A DNA stretch of 64,000 nt from Limnephilus marmoratus (lineage: Eukaryota; Arthropoda; Insecta; Trichoptera; Limnephilidae): assembly GCA_917880885.1 (NCBI GenBank), contig OU862909.1:31432405-31496404 (forward strand), given 5' to 3'. The notes beneath the pieces are model-generated. The model was given only the letters and a program-made list of their open reading frames with translations, ran no database searches and was not told where the DNA came from. The stretch's first letter is position 1. The number at the start of each line of letters is the position of its first letter. Of the stretch, positions 41,409-52,262 are shown piece after piece. A program made the position numbers and the translations under genes.

Positions 41409-41807
41409 ATCGAGAGGTGGGTCAAATCCCAGCACTGGAAGGAATGGGAGAGGGCACCCGGAATGAGACAATCCAAAGTACTCATAAACGGACCCGACCC
41501 CAGACGGACCAGGAAACTACTCGATATGGACAGAAACTCGCTGAGGAAACTGGTAGGCCTACTAACGGGACACTGCCATCTCAGGAAACACATGCAGCTA
41601 TTGGGAGTGGAAAACACCAGTAGATGTAGAAAATGTGAAGAGGATGAAGAGACTCCAATTCACTTATGGTGCCAATGTCCTGCCCTGGTGGGAATTAGGC
41701 TCAGATACCTGGGGAGACATGTTGTAGAACCAGAAGACCTAGCCACATATCCGATAACAACTCTGGTGAACTTTATTAAAGGGACTGGGTTATTGTTAAA
41801 GGATTGA
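41409..41807 (+). pseudogene. LINE C-terminal fragment (RNase H/zinc-knuckle type)
   Basis: An open segment reading from ERWVKSQHWKEWERAPGMRQ through PRRTRKLLDMDRNSLRKLVG, LLTGHCHLRKHMQLLGV, CRKCEEDEETPIHLWCQCPA and GRHVVEPEDLATYP to a stop at 41807. The LLTGHC...C-x2-C...ETPxH...C pattern is the C-terminal end of LINEs of the I/Jockey-R1 range, following an RNase H or linker. All upstream domains are missing. The first Met (41463) is internal. Its 3' UTR is interrupted at 41864 by a hAT element. Confidence 0.7.
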
Positions 41808-42415
41808 GGTAAAATGGGAGAAAGTACAATGGGCCCATGGCCTAAGTATTCACGGGAACCAATCAGTGGCGGATACAGGGGGGGGGGCGCCCCCCCCTTG
41901 CGGGCCGCAGGCCGCAAGCTATTCGTTCTAGTCTTGGGTAACTGGCCAGACTGAACAGCATAAATATACCAATTCCCTGAACAGATTTTCAATAACATAA
42001 CCAACTGGTTATTGGTATCTAAATAAATAATTATAAAATGGTTATTTAGTTATTTCTCCATAACTTCGAGGGTGGGCAACGACGGCAACGCGTCTGCTGG
42101 CACGGCTACAGATGATATTGGCTAGTTGTCTAGTTATTAGTAGTTTTCATGGTTGTGAAGTTATTTGGTTTTGTCCGTGGATATTGGGTGAGTTGCGGTT
42201 TTCATGGTTGTGTAGGTTATGGTTTTGTCAATGGGGGAGTGGTATTATCGAGTAGTTTTTGATCCAAAGAAAGTAGTCGATAGCGCTATACGAACTACAA
42301 AGATCTATCTCGTTTTGCCTCACTGAAGAAAAAAAAATATAAATACGCAGCCCTAACTTACAGGCAGACAAAGACCCAAGGAAAACTGTGATCATTATGA
42401 TGATGCTGTGACATA

Positions 42416-42928
42416 TTGGAAAAGAAATATACTGAAACATGCCGGGATGATCTGGCACATAAATTGAATCAGTGCTTAACTGAACTACCGTTCTTTGAAG
42501 AAGAATCACCCTCTGTGATTAAAAAGAGACTTATAGGAGAGATTCTTCAATACAAGCAAACAAGCATAAACGCCCTTAATGGTCGTGATTCTGTGATGCA
42601 AGCGTTGTCTGTTTGTCCTAGATCTGAATATCCTACTTTGCACACGCTGTACAAAATATTTGCTTGTCTACCTATATCTTTTACTACAGTTGAAAGAAGT
42701 TTTTCAAAATTGCGGCGTACAAAGACATGGCTGAGGTCGACAATGAAGGAGGATCGACTTAATGGCTTAGTTTTGTTGAACATTCACCATGAAATTGATT
42801 GTCCTATTGACGATGTACTTATCCAATTTGCCAGGAAGAATAGGCGCAGAGAAATGAGAACCACAATCGTTACTTTTTATATCATAAGATGGCATTGTAT
42901 TGTAGATGTTTTTAATCAGTTTAAATAA
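42416..42928 (+). pseudogene. hAT transposase C-terminal dimerisation domain
   Basis: 170 codons. YPTLHTLYKIFACLPISFTT, VERSFSKLRRTKTWLRSTM and EDRLNGLVLLNIHHEI form the hAT dimerisation region of the ZMYM/P52rIPK-like branch, where the VERSFSKL segment helps complete the RNase H fold and make oligomers. The N-terminal zinc finger and the first catalytic acidic residues are missing: 550 bp of noncoding sequence separate the left terminus from this frame. The start codon shown is simply the first in the open stretch. The last ~20 residues look unrelated and may be read-through into noncoding DNA. Confidence 0.8.
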
Positions 42929-42985
42929 AACTTTCTTAAACTTTGCATGTGACTTGATTATTTTTCTTATTACGATAAAATTGTA

Positions 42986-43319
42986 ATTTGGGAGGCGGGA
43001 ATGGGTACCGCCGCCCCAGGAACCTTTTATTGGATAATCAACACCTCTGCCATAGGTCACCCCAAGTGGTTCGCTATGTTTGGTGACTTAGCAGGGGTTT
43101 CCGGGTTCATGGAGTGAGGTTTGTCTAGATCTTGGCAACGGATGAACTGGACACACTGAACTCCAGATTCCTACCCAACCCTCATACCTTTTTCCTTCCC
43201 AGAACTTCCTCTCCTTCCTTTCCTTCAAAACACCCTCCATACAGCATCCCAAAGATGAAATAGGCTCTGAGGGAAATTATTTTCCTCAGGGCCTTCTGTT
43301 TGGAGCTAATGTAAAAAAA
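42986..43319 (+). mobile_element. LINE-A-derived short element, copy 2, inside hAT
   Basis: Same structure as 22416-22751: leader block AATTTGGGAGGCGGGAATGG, an internal jump at GATGAACTGGACACACTGAA, a pyrimidine-rich junction (CCTCTCCTTCCTTTCCTTC), then CACCCTCCATACAGCATCCC, the hairpin (GGCTCTGAGG/CCTCAGGGCC, with the changed base still forming a G-T pair) and an A8 tail. It postdates the hAT insertion. Confidence 0.85.
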
Positions 43320-43393
43320 AGTACCTAAAAGTAGCTCAAGATATCTTTAGCGCCCCCCCTTGAGTTTTTTCTGTATCCGCCACTGGAACCAAT

Positions 43394-43860
43394 GGTAAAC
43401 CGTCTCCGCTTTAAAAAAAAATATATATATTTTGTATGTAGGTACTTTGTATCCTGAAAAATGTTTACTTTTTTTAAAACTCTTATTAAAGAAAAATAAT
43501 AATTTACTGTACCTAAATCTAATAGCTAGCATAAAATTAATTTCATTTTTGCAAAACAAAAGTAAAGAATTATTTTCACGGGTTCATCGCTAATAAATTA
43601 TTTTAACATTTGCGACATCTGGCGATAAACCCGAAAACTACTGCATGCTTCAAACCTCTTTGAACTGAGCTACAGAAATGATTTCGGTAGCAGTGCACAG
43701 ATGGCAGTAAAAACAATTTAAAGGTACAAAAATCGAGTGGTTGTTATTAAAATATTTCGGTAGATGGCTGGCTCTAAACAGCAATGGTTTTAAAAAATAA
43801 TTCTCAAATGCGTTTTCAGATAAGAAAATAAACTTTAAATCGAATGCAATTTATACAAAA
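43394..43860. other. Spacer, presumed intron of the minus-strand host gene
   Basis: Lies downstream of the splice donor at 43867 on the minus strand, so it should be intron if the gene model is right. No further exon was recognised in it. Confidence 0.4.
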
Positions 43861-43867
43861 CACATAC

Positions 43868-44682
43868 CTGATCATCATCCAATATCTGTAATTTACTGGC
43901 AGGAAACGTCTCGATCCACACATCCACAATGTTTTCAACTTGGTCTGCTTCTTCCGTTGGTTGCGGACTTACTTGGATGTGCTTCCGTCCAAGCACCACT
44001 ATCTCACCTCCATCTAATTCCTCTCCTCTCCAGGCACCGCACTGAGATCCAACTGTTCTTTCAGTCGACAAAGCGTCATCACTTAACTTACGCTTTCTAG
44101 CTTCAAGAATATTAGAAACTTCCAGATCATTTAAATCAGATTTAACAAGAGATTCTTTCACTTTAGTACCCTCTGCGTTAACTACCAAATCATCAGTCAA
44201 AGTATTCTTTTCGATACTTAGGACATCCATTTTAATTTTCCCAATATCAACGTTTGAAGAAAAATTTGATACCTGTAGCGACGTTTTATTATTTATCAAT
44301 TTAAGTTGTATTATGCTATAAGTTTTATGAATAAGGGTTTCTTTGGTAAATGATATTGATCTTACGTTATTTTTAACACGAAAGGGGGAACACTGTAAAA
44401 ATGTTTTAACTGATTGTAGCTCAAACTTCACCTGTAAATAGAAAATAAACAAGTTATAACTTCTAAGAAATACTTCTATTTAAGTAAATATAAATTAAAC
44501 GTGTTGTGAAAGTTTAATGTTCATGTTATTTGCATTATTTAGTATTTAGTCAAATAAGTATTTTTTGTTTTTTTAAGGCAGCTGCTGTTTAATAATTTAA
44601 TTTATAATGTTTATTAGAAAGAAGTGTTAGGTAAAGCTGATGTTTACATACTCACAAAACTGCGGAAGACACGCTCACACAT
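43868..44682 (-). CDS. Host gene, first two coding exons (function unknown)
   Basis: Exon 1 (44656-44682) is only nine codons, MCERVFRSF, followed by a strong donor GTGAGTATG. Intron 1 (44432-44655) ends TTTTCTATTTACAG. Exon 2 (43868-44431) is 564 nt, exactly 188 codons, ending GATGATGATCAG before the donor GTATGTG. Both junctions are phase 0, so 197 residues read without a stop. The N-terminal ~50 residues are basic and hydrophobic, possibly a targeting sequence. The middle is polar and acidic-basic mixed (EARKRKLSDDALSTERTVGS); later residues GGEIVVLGRKHIQVSPQPTE and VDVWIETFPASKLQILDDDQ look like the start of a folded domain. I do not recognise the family. No LINE or transposase motif is present, and codon use is unlike the surrounding repeats. 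Downstream exons must lie to the left, beyond or among the transposons. Open frame continues briefly past each donor, so the splice calls rest on consensus and phase. Confidence 0.55.
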
Positions 44683-45049
44683 TACAAGAGAGAAATTTAA
44701 ATATACCAATTTATTTTGAAAAATTTGTATTCAATCTACAAACCGACAAAGCAAACTGAAAACTCAAACTCACTAACAACAAGAAAGTGAGGTTATATTT
44801 CAAAATACGAGAGCATTAGCATCTGACAGCTGTTACCAGATTGCCATATAGATAAATACATTTTCCGCACATCGTTTATTCTTTCCCGGCAAATTTATCG
44901 CCGGGTAAGTACTTTCTTTATTTCGTTAGTTCAGAAAACCAACCTAATGCTTAAAATTTTTATTTTAAAATTATAAATTACAATGGTTATGTTATTATTA
45001 TTCCTAAAAACCAAAAAATAATGTTTATTTATGGTATATTCTATGTTAA
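44683..45049. promoter_or_regulatory. Presumed 5' UTR/promoter region of the host gene
   Basis: Upstream of the proposed start on the minus strand. Not recognisably repetitive. No TATA box or initiator could be assigned with confidence. Assignment rests only on position. Confidence 0.25.
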
Positions 45050-45205
45050 AAAAAGAAAGCCATTAAAAGTGATGATTTTTTAAAAAAATCGGTTAAATAG
45101 GTTTCGTTAGGTTAGGTAAGGGACTTTTTGTCAATTTTTTTTTCATAACTTAATGCCTCTTCAAAGGTGTTATGAAATGCCAATTTGTCGTGGAACCGTT
45201 AAAAA
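45050..45205. mobile_element. Palindromic MITE, family M, copy 3
   Basis: CATTAAAAGTGAT at the left end and, on the right, TAATGCCTCTTCAAAGGTGTTATGAAATG, whose inverse matches the CATTTCAACACCCC...TTTTAAGTCATTA arm of copy 1. The left arm is truncated. Confidence 0.45.
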
Positions 45206-45867
45206 CGAACAAATTATTGGGAAAGCTGAGAGGGGAGGCCTTTGCACTTTTTTTTTATTTCTCATCAGTCAGTAAAGCCGACTTCAGTTTTTTTTTCATC
45301 GTCATGAAAATTATAATCTTATATACCGAAGATTCTCAAGTTTTTTAAATTTACATGAGAAGATTGTATTCCGCAAATTAGTGAAGTCGTTTTCCTAATT
45401 ATTTTCGTAGTAAAGGAATCTACACAGCTAATTCACAGCAGGTAGCAGGTAAAATAATATTGTGGAATGTGTAGCAAAGTGCTCTCCGGGCTCGCTTTAT
45501 GACGGGGAAATGATTACGTTAATACTCCATTGCTTCCCGCCGAGCGCCATCACAGTTAATTGGGACGCTCTCTCGGACCATTCTTCTTTTCATTTTTTTA
45601 AATTATTTTCGAACCTTATTGAAGTGAAAACTTCTTAAGTATTTGAATTTGAATTTGAAACTCGACTAAAACATTATCTTTGTGATTTGAAACTCGACGA
45701 AACGAAAAAAACGATACTAAAAAGAGACACGCACATCTATAAGATTTAGCCTTCAAGAGAATGAGAAAGTAGGTATAATCCGTCTCCTATTTGTGCGGTG
45801 CTTCGTAGCCTATCGGTCTCATCTTTGTGCGGTGTTTCATAGCCTCCCCACTCTTGTCTACTTTAGT
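45206..45867. other. No clear feature
   Basis: Includes a more G+C-rich stretch (45470-45580) that may be unique host DNA. Two GTGCGGTG(C/T)TTC-type words near 45790 and 45830 form a short duplication. Confidence 0.35.
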
Positions 45868-45925
45868 TTTCTGAAGGTTTCACTTTTACCGCGTGTGAAT
45901 TGACCACTCCGATTTTTTATGACAA
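45868..45925 (+). mobile_element. SINE family T 3' domain
   Basis: CTGAAGGTTTCACTTTTACC, GCGTGTGAATTGACCACTCC and GATTTTTT parallel the 3' part of the SINE at 36255-36600 (GTTTCACTTCTACCGAGTGT, GAATTACTCACTCTGATTTTT). The tRNA-like head is absent. Confidence 0.5.
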
Positions 45926-46010
45926 GTCTAGGGTCTGTTACTAGTGACAGGAAGCGCAAACGTCATCGCCCTACCAGAAGATGCTAATTTTTGCAAATGG
46001 TCTTACGTTA

Positions 46011-47785
46011 GGGGCCATCCATAAACTACATCCACCTTAAGGGTAAGGGGGGGGGTAGAGAAGGGGCATGGGGGGTCATCAGCTATGTGATGGCAGACGT
46101 AAAAATCTAAATTATTAATTTAATTATTCAGTGCCGGCAACCCGGGCGTTTATTTATTATTAGTTATGTACAACATGATTTTTTTTTTCCTTACCCTCCT
46201 CACTAGACTAAAGTCTGTTCTGAGGCTGGTAACTAACAATTTCTAATTACATAAAAACAAATAAGTGGTAAATAAAAGAAAAAAAAGAAACATATAAATT
46301 ATAGTAAAAATAATAATAATAAAATAAGAGGAAAATCAGAATTTAAAAACAGAGTAGAAAATAGAAAATATATAATATTAGATATTGAGAATATTACTTA
46401 TCTCTCTTCTTTCCTTGACATTCAACCAGTTTAAAAATCTTTTGAAAACCCAGTTCAAATTATTAGATGCGACGTAGGTCTTTGTTTGGGCTACAAACTT
46501 ATTGAATATATATGGTGCCAAGTAAGATTCATGTTTTTTTGCAAAATGTGATTTGATATATGGTACTTGTAATTGATTGTGTGTGTTTGCTCTTGTGTAT
46601 TGCGAGTGAGTTATGAAGTGTGGTGGTATTTTTATGCAGTTTTTGTAGATGATCTTCTTTATGAATAGTTTATTTATGTCTAATAGGTTATTGTTGATCA
46701 TTATCTGTTCTGTCGGATGTTGATAAGGCTTTCTAAACATAATTCTGATTATTGTTTTATGATTAATTTTAAGTGATTTGAGGTGAGTCTCTGCTGCTGC
46801 TCCCCATACAGAAATACCATACATTAGAATACTTTGACAGAGTGCATAATATATATTTTTTAACTGAGGTAGTGACATAATGTTTCGAATTGTTTTGAAG
46901 ATGTAAAAGAGTTTCCGTATTTTTTTGTAATTAGGTTAATTTGGAGATCCCATTTTAAGTTATTGTCAACAGTTAAACCGAGATATTTATTATTTTGCGC
47001 ATAATCAATTTTGTCACAAACACAGCGTGAGTTAGTTAATGAGGTAACTGTGCAGGGGTGAAGATGTAGTTGTGGGCGACTATCTGGCTGACCAGCTAAT
47101 GTTTTACTGAAAGTTAAGTATTTTGTTTTAGAAATATTTAGTGTCAGTAGATTATTTATTAGCCATTTATTTACTCAGTCATCCCTGCTTCCGTGTTTTG
47201 GAAGACGTTTTCCCATGATTGGGCTTTGAATAAAATTACAGTGTCATCTGCATAACTGATAACTTTGTACTCTATGTTCCCTAGGCTTATCTCAGTTAGA
47301 CTGTTAATGTAGATGAGAAACAGTATGGGACCTAAGACGCTGCCTTGGGGTACTCCATACCTGTTGCCTACTTTGTCACTTTCTTGATTATTGATTTTTA
47401 CAATTTGTTGTCTATTTTCAATGTAGCTGATGAACCATTTTAGTGGTGGACCTGTTATGCCAATGTTTTTGAGTTTTTGTTGGAGCAATTTGTGTGAGAT
47501 GGTGTCGAAAGCTTTTGCTAGGTCTAAGAACACTCCTAACACCTTTGAACCGCCATCTAGGTTTTTCACCATGTAGGTGGTTAGTTCCGATAAGGCGTCT
47601 TCTGTTCCCAGTATATAATCCAAAACTTAAATGTTAACGAAAAACTTAAAAATATTATTTTTGACGTAATATTGCAAAACATGTGACGTCACAATAGGGG
47701 GGAGGGGGTATCATAAATGTGACGATGTGTGACAGGGAGGGGTCAAAATCATGAAAATCGTGTGAGGTAATTTATGGATGGCCCC
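46011..47785. mobile_element. MITE with GGGGCCATCC ends, split by LINE-G
   Basis: The left end GGGGCCATCCATAAACTAC and right end, inverse GGGGCCATCCATAAATTAC, form terminal inverted repeats. G-rich tracts and GTGACGTCACA lie inside. Flanks are TTA on the left (46008-46010) and GTA on the right (47786-47788), so a TTA duplication with one change is possible. Removing LINE-G leaves ~320 bp. A smaller relative with GGGCATA-type ends and an exact TTA duplication is at 56264-56428. Confidence 0.65.
46172..47625 (-). pseudogene. LINE-G reverse transcriptase, 5'-truncated
   Basis: A minus-strand element with an A-tail (plus-strand T-run from 46172). Reading from 47623: GTEDALSELTTYMVKNL, GVFLDLAKAFDTISHKLL, YGVPQGSVLGPILFLIYINS and VISYADDTVILF, then a stop at 47171-47173. 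Reading resumes at once: WLINNLLTLNISKTKYLTFS, NKYLGLTVDNNLKWDLQINL, and after a frameshift near 46880 LPQLKNIYYALCQSILMYGI, LGxxx-type thumb and SNNLNWVFKRFLNWLNV. Both catalytic Asp sites are present but one stop and one frameshift disable it. The fingers and endonuclease are missing. It is distantly related to LINE-D (same clade). Confidence 0.85.
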
Positions 47786-48084
47786 GTATCACGACTTTTT
47801 TGTGCAGTAGGTACCTAAACAGAAGCATGATCATGTTGAGATCCAAAGATCGCTAAGCTCCTCTAGAATACGGAATAATTGCGTTATAATTATTATTTTT
47901 ATTTGCGAACTTAATTGCTGCCTTGTGATATCGCGTTAGGAATCTCTCTAATGCAAATCACAACCCACCACGAAGAAAATAGGCACAATATTTCCTAGTA
48001 AATATTTTATAAGTTCTAGTTTTGGAGTTTAATCAGCCAAACGGTACCTGGCACTAGAAAAAACTTAAGATGTTAGGAATATTA

Positions 48085-48175
48085 TCAGGGCCTAGGCTCC
48101 TTGGCTCCTTGGCTCCTTGGCCCCTTGGCCCCTTGGCAAGTCGGCGCCCGGAGCGGGCTACTCCAAGTATGGCTG
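48085..48175. repeat. GGCTCCTT array and shared G+C-rich block
   Basis: CAGGGCCTAGGCTCCTTGG followed by repeated GGCTCCTT and GGCCCCTT units, then GCAAGTCGGCGCCCGGAGCG and GGCTACTCCAA. The same block, shorter, is at 59348-59425. CAGGGCC could be a hAT-type terminus, but no partner end was found. Confidence 0.55.
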
Positions 48176-49135
48176 TATAGAGCCGCCTCAACGTTCATAG
48201 AAAATGCGTTTATTAAGGTTAGCTCATTGAGGGGGTAGAGCGGTGATTGGCTAAACATTCGTGACGTAGCTTGAAGCCCATGTTCCACTGAGAGATTTGA
48301 ATCAACTGCAATACAAGTGACAGTATTTTAATTCAAGCTATGTCACGCGGTCGAAATTTAGAGAGTGGCCCGTCATTTTTTTTTTTCAATAAAGGCACAT
48401 ATTTTCTACGAACGAATTTAGTTTAATTATTAAGTTAGATAAATGTCTATATTTTGTGCCCATAGAAAATTGGGCGATGAAGCAGGTACATTGGGTAATA
48501 GCTTCTTTTCCATTTGAAATACGAACCTAATAGATATTAGATAATGTGACATTTTAGTTATGAAATGTCCTCAAATAGACTTTCATGGTATTAATACTAG
48601 GTATTTTCGCTTTAAAAATGATTGCCTAGCAAACCAGCAATTGATCGTACCTACTTTAATGATTTTTTACCCGATATTATCAAGAATGTCAAGAGTCAGT
48701 ACCCACTGAAAGCAGTTTTCACTATTTATAATTGTGTATATGCCTCCCGGTGAAAACGACAGAAAAATTAAGTTTTTGTGTAGGAAAAGCGGCGCGGCCG
48801 AGTCGACGGACTTTGACGCAATCGTGCAGTTGTTTTTGCCGTTTGTTTTGAGCTTTTATAATTTCGTTCCGAGATGAAGCTTTTATGTATTCATAAAAGC
48901 TAAAACCTTCTTTCATTGCTTTTATTAGAAACTCTTTCCTACTTGTTATCCCACACTTTAACTTTGTGATGCAATATTTATGTTTCTTTAATTATTACAA
49001 GAATAGGAAATATTATAATTATTAGAAATTCAAATCCCTCCAGACAGAAACGGTAAATCCGAGTATAATATTATATGCTACCAGGTTACCTTTTCTATTT
49101 TTATTTTGTTGGTTATGTAATTATGTACATTTATT
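48176..49135. other. No recognisable feature
   Basis: A 64-codon frame at 48722-48916 (minus) has no motif. No repeat boundaries. Confidence 0.4.
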
Positions 49136-49280
49136 GGAATAATATTATGAACTAAACCTGTCAATTTGTCTGTCCTGGAACGGGAAACTTTCCTAGTTGG
49201 ACAGACAAAGCTGCCTAATATGTTATTTGTACTTTCTTTTGTATTATAAAAAAATAAATAAATAAATAAAATAAATAGAA
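49136..49280 (+). mobile_element. LINE 3' end with hairpin and AAATA tail
   Basis: TTGTCTGTCC and GGACAGACAA form a 10-bp hairpin near 49166-49209, followed by a short A+T-rich stretch and AAAATAAATAAATAAATAAA. Hairpin plus short tandem tail is a LINE 3' end style. No coding part is attached, so the family is unknown. Confidence 0.4.
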
Positions 49281-49690
49281 ACGTCTAATTTTTGATCAAA
49301 TCCTATTATTTAAAATTCTAAATAATGGCCTGGACTCACCAGAACTTAATCAATTTAATAAATTTTCATATTCCATCAAGATCAACACGACTTTATTTAC
49401 CCTCATGTTGTACAAATATTAGAAAAAAATCCCCGATTCCTCGTGTATGTGCACAATATAGGTACCTAATACAAATTTTCACATCATTGACTCGCGACAC
49501 AGTAAGAAATACCGATATGAAGTAACGCATATGATCGATTATTAATATGAGAGTATGGTATGTATCGGGAGCATCTCCTATCCTTTTCCTATATTCCTCT
49601 TCCTCTCCCCTTCCTAAAACCCAAAATTAATTATAAGATTTATTGTTATCAAGTTTAAGTTGTAAAACTCCATTTTTTTGTTTCTTTTAT
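49281..49690. other. No recognisable feature
   Basis: A 66-codon open frame at 49325-49525 lacks motifs. Otherwise A+T-rich. Confidence 0.35.
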
Positions 49691-49890
49691 ATATTCAATA
49701 ATATTATTATTAAATTAATAAAAACAGTTTGTTTATAAACAGGTTAGGCTGTGTAATTACAGTTTGACAGTTTGATAATGCCTTCAGAAGGCGAAACAGC
49801 TGTCACGCATAATAATAATTACAGAGCAGGACTTGTTAATGAAAAATCTGTTTTTATTAATTTAATAATAATGTTATTAAATATATAATT
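49691..49890. repeat. Inverted repeat with degenerate hammerhead-like centre
   Basis: ATTAAATTAATAAAAACAG on the left is the inverse of CTGTTTTTATTAATTTAAT on the right. Between them is TTGATAATGCCTTCAGAAGG, CGAAACAGCTGTCAC: a GCCTT/AAGGC stem before GAAAC, like a hammerhead with two changes in the CUGAUGA box. It may be a worn Penelope-like terminal repeat. Confidence 0.35.
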
Positions 49891-50345
49891 ATAAGATATT
49901 AAAAATACATTTCCAATGTACTTTAACATAAGAAACTTCTGTGGCTTGACTTCAGATCACTTGTATATCTATTATCAATGTATATTATGCAAAAGCTGTT
50001 TGTTTCTTACAAATAAATAAATAATGATTGTAAGAAATTCAATACTAATTCTGGATTATGACGAAAGTCGTTTTTATTTATTTTGTGTACATATTTTTAT
50101 ATGGATAACTTTAACCATAAAATCGTATTTATTTAAAGTTGTTTCTTTAATGTGGTTTTACATTTTTAGGGGTTTACGCTTGTATTTTTAATAAAGTATC
50201 TAATTAACAATGTGATTTTAAATCTGCTCAAGTGAAACGATATACCTACGGTGGTCTTACACCAGGACGAAAATGAGAGTTACATTTTAGCACGTTCCAC
50301 TTTGGAACGCGCCACAAATATACCCTCAATTATTTACAAAGATTA
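49891..50345. other. No recognisable feature
   Basis: A+T-rich sequence before the SINE. Nothing supported. Confidence 0.35.
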
Positions 50346-50455
50346 AATTGTGAAATAACAAAAATAAATCATATAAAATTTACTTGGGATTTGAACCCGC
50401 GACCTTCGGATTGCTAGTTGATAGCCATATCCCATGACCACAGAGCATAATACTT
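50346..50455 (-). mobile_element. tRNA-derived SINE, family S, copy 3
   Basis: Minus strand: TGTGGTCATGGGATATGGCT head, CTAGCAATCCGAAGGTCGCG, the B-box GGTTCAAATCC (inverse of 50387-50397), CAAGTAAATTTTA, then a tail with TATTTCACAA like the other two copies. It reads much like a tRNA with a mutated 5' half. A real tRNA gene is unlikely given the shared tail. Confidence 0.6.
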
Positions 50456-52133
50456 TGATGGTAAACGGTAGGTAGAGCAGAATCAGAAAGCATTCGTAGG
50501 TATTGGAAGAAATTGCCAGCCAATCGAATCCTTGAAATCGAGTACTTTCTATTTTATTAATAATCAAAAGTAACAAAAAACATTTGTCAATTCTATATTA
50601 TATTGCGTCCCCCCACGTGAAATTAGTTTTAACAGCGGTGTTAAAATCATGAATCATAAAATTAAAACGGTTGAGTAATTAAACGACTCTAAGGTTCATT
50701 TAAATTGAAAGGTACCTACCTACCTTTATTTGAAGTTTTTCAAAGGAAGGTACCTGAGCTGAAGGTATCTGAGGGTAAGGCAGGGTGAAAGCAGTAGTCA
50801 GGTTGGTAACGTCTGTAGGTCTGTACTGAGTAAACACACCGTAAGCTTCAACAAATAACAAACCAACGGGGGGCGATTCTTATGGTAATTTCCTAAACTG
50901 GAGGAATATTTTCTTTCGCCGTATCGTTTCAACCTCATTCAAACGAAAGTAAATGACGATTAAAAGCAAATGTTTATTCTGTAGAGCTGAATAGCTGAAT
51001 ACCCCACAGAGGAAATATTATCCCTAAACTTATTGTGTTCCCCGCCAGAGAGGAGTTTTCATTGCAATAAGGCCACTTATTTCCCGGGAAGAAAATGCTA
51101 AACTTTACAACGATCTTGTAGAAAGTCGGGCCGCACTTTCGCATTATGGAAATTACTCCATTATTAACACGATCATTTCTTCAGTTGGCTTATTTAATTA
51201 AGAGTATCGCAAGGATTTCATTTTCTGGATAATAAAAAGCTTTACATTACTAAGCACTTTTAAGCCATTTTGCCTGTTTATTATAGAAACACCATAATTA
51301 AATTAACAAACACGTTAATTGTTTTAACATTAAAACGTAGTGTATCTCTTCATCAGAATACTTTAATGAGGTTGTGAATAGTTATCAGATTTTTCTCTTC
51401 CCATGTTCAAATCTTTTCCCATGCACTTTTGCACCCCTTCCATTTTATTTCCAACAAGTGTTTCGTATTTCAGATGATGGTATGTAAATCGTGCGTCCAA
51501 TCACCATAAGAAAATAGTATCATTGGATGCACCATTAGCAGAAAAGGATTAAAAGGTTTAGTGCCGATTGCGTCCTGTGGGTTCCCCGCCCCTAAAGCCT
51601 ACAGCCTACAGCCTACAGCCCGCGGCCGTCCGCTCGCGCGGCACCATTCTGGATGGGTTTTTCAAAAGCTTTTGAAGTCCGCCATGCAGGAGAGGAGGCT
51701 GGAGAGAGATGGGTACACCTTTGTTAGTCAAAATTACGACTCCGCTGAGAAAATAAACAAATGAACAGAATGCTTTATGCCCCAAAAAGGGGTTACGACT
51801 CGAGATGGGACGGAATTACAGACGAATATAAACAACGGTTTGTTATTTTATATTTGCCAAATAAATTTAAATATCACGTGCAGGAATTTGTATACCTCGC
51901 AGTTTGTGAAGCCCCGCGAATGATGTTTAAATAAAGTGTACAAAACGAATCAACTGAGGCGTACCTCGCTTCCACGCATTTCTGCGAATTGGGAATATTT
52001 AGGAGACATTATGACGAAAGCAATATTTTTCCGCGATACAAATCCAACATTTTTGTTTTCCCTCAATCGTCGTTCCAGTTTCGCCACATGTTACAAAAAC
52101 ACTTTAGATTCATACTCGCTTATCTAAAGTTCA
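50456..52133. other. Mostly unique DNA, with a CCTACAG mini-array
   Basis: GCCTACA(G) is repeated four times at about 51595-51620, next to CCGCGGCCGTCCGCTCGCGC. Frames at 51561-51764 and 51936-52127 have no motif. No splice-bounded exon was convincing. Confidence 0.35.
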
Positions 52134-52262
52134 GTCTCCTCCGACCGAAAACATGAACATTTGCTTACACATTACTATAAACATTAGCAATGGGGACGTG
52201 GGCTTCTGCAGACGCAATGTTTAATGAGTAAGCAAATGTTCATGTTTTCGGTCAGAGGAGAC
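52134..52262. repeat. Short fold-back element
   Basis: A left arm from 52134 with GACCGAAAACATGAACATTT and GCTTAC, and the inverse at 52228-52262 (GTAAGCAAATGTTCATGTTT, CGGTCAGAGGAGAC): ~35-bp arms with one small mismatch region and a ~60-bp loop. No target duplication identified. Confidence 0.55.

Larger units (their letters stand above)
41864..43385. mobile_element. hAT element with exact 8-bp target duplication
   Basis: The ends CAGTGGCGGATACAG and CTGTATCCGCCACTG are perfect 15-bp inverses. GAACCAAT is duplicated at 41856-41863 and 43386-43393, the 8-bp size of hAT elements. The element carries only the C-terminal part of a transposase (42416-42928) and contains a LINE-A derivative at 42986-43319, so it is non-autonomous. 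Long G/C runs sit just inside both ends (GGGGGGGGGGCGCCCCCCC near 41880). Confidence 0.92.

Noticed and set aside
50370..50450. A tRNA gene on the minus strand
   Set aside because: B-box is perfect, but the head is mutated and the downstream tail matches two other SINE copies.
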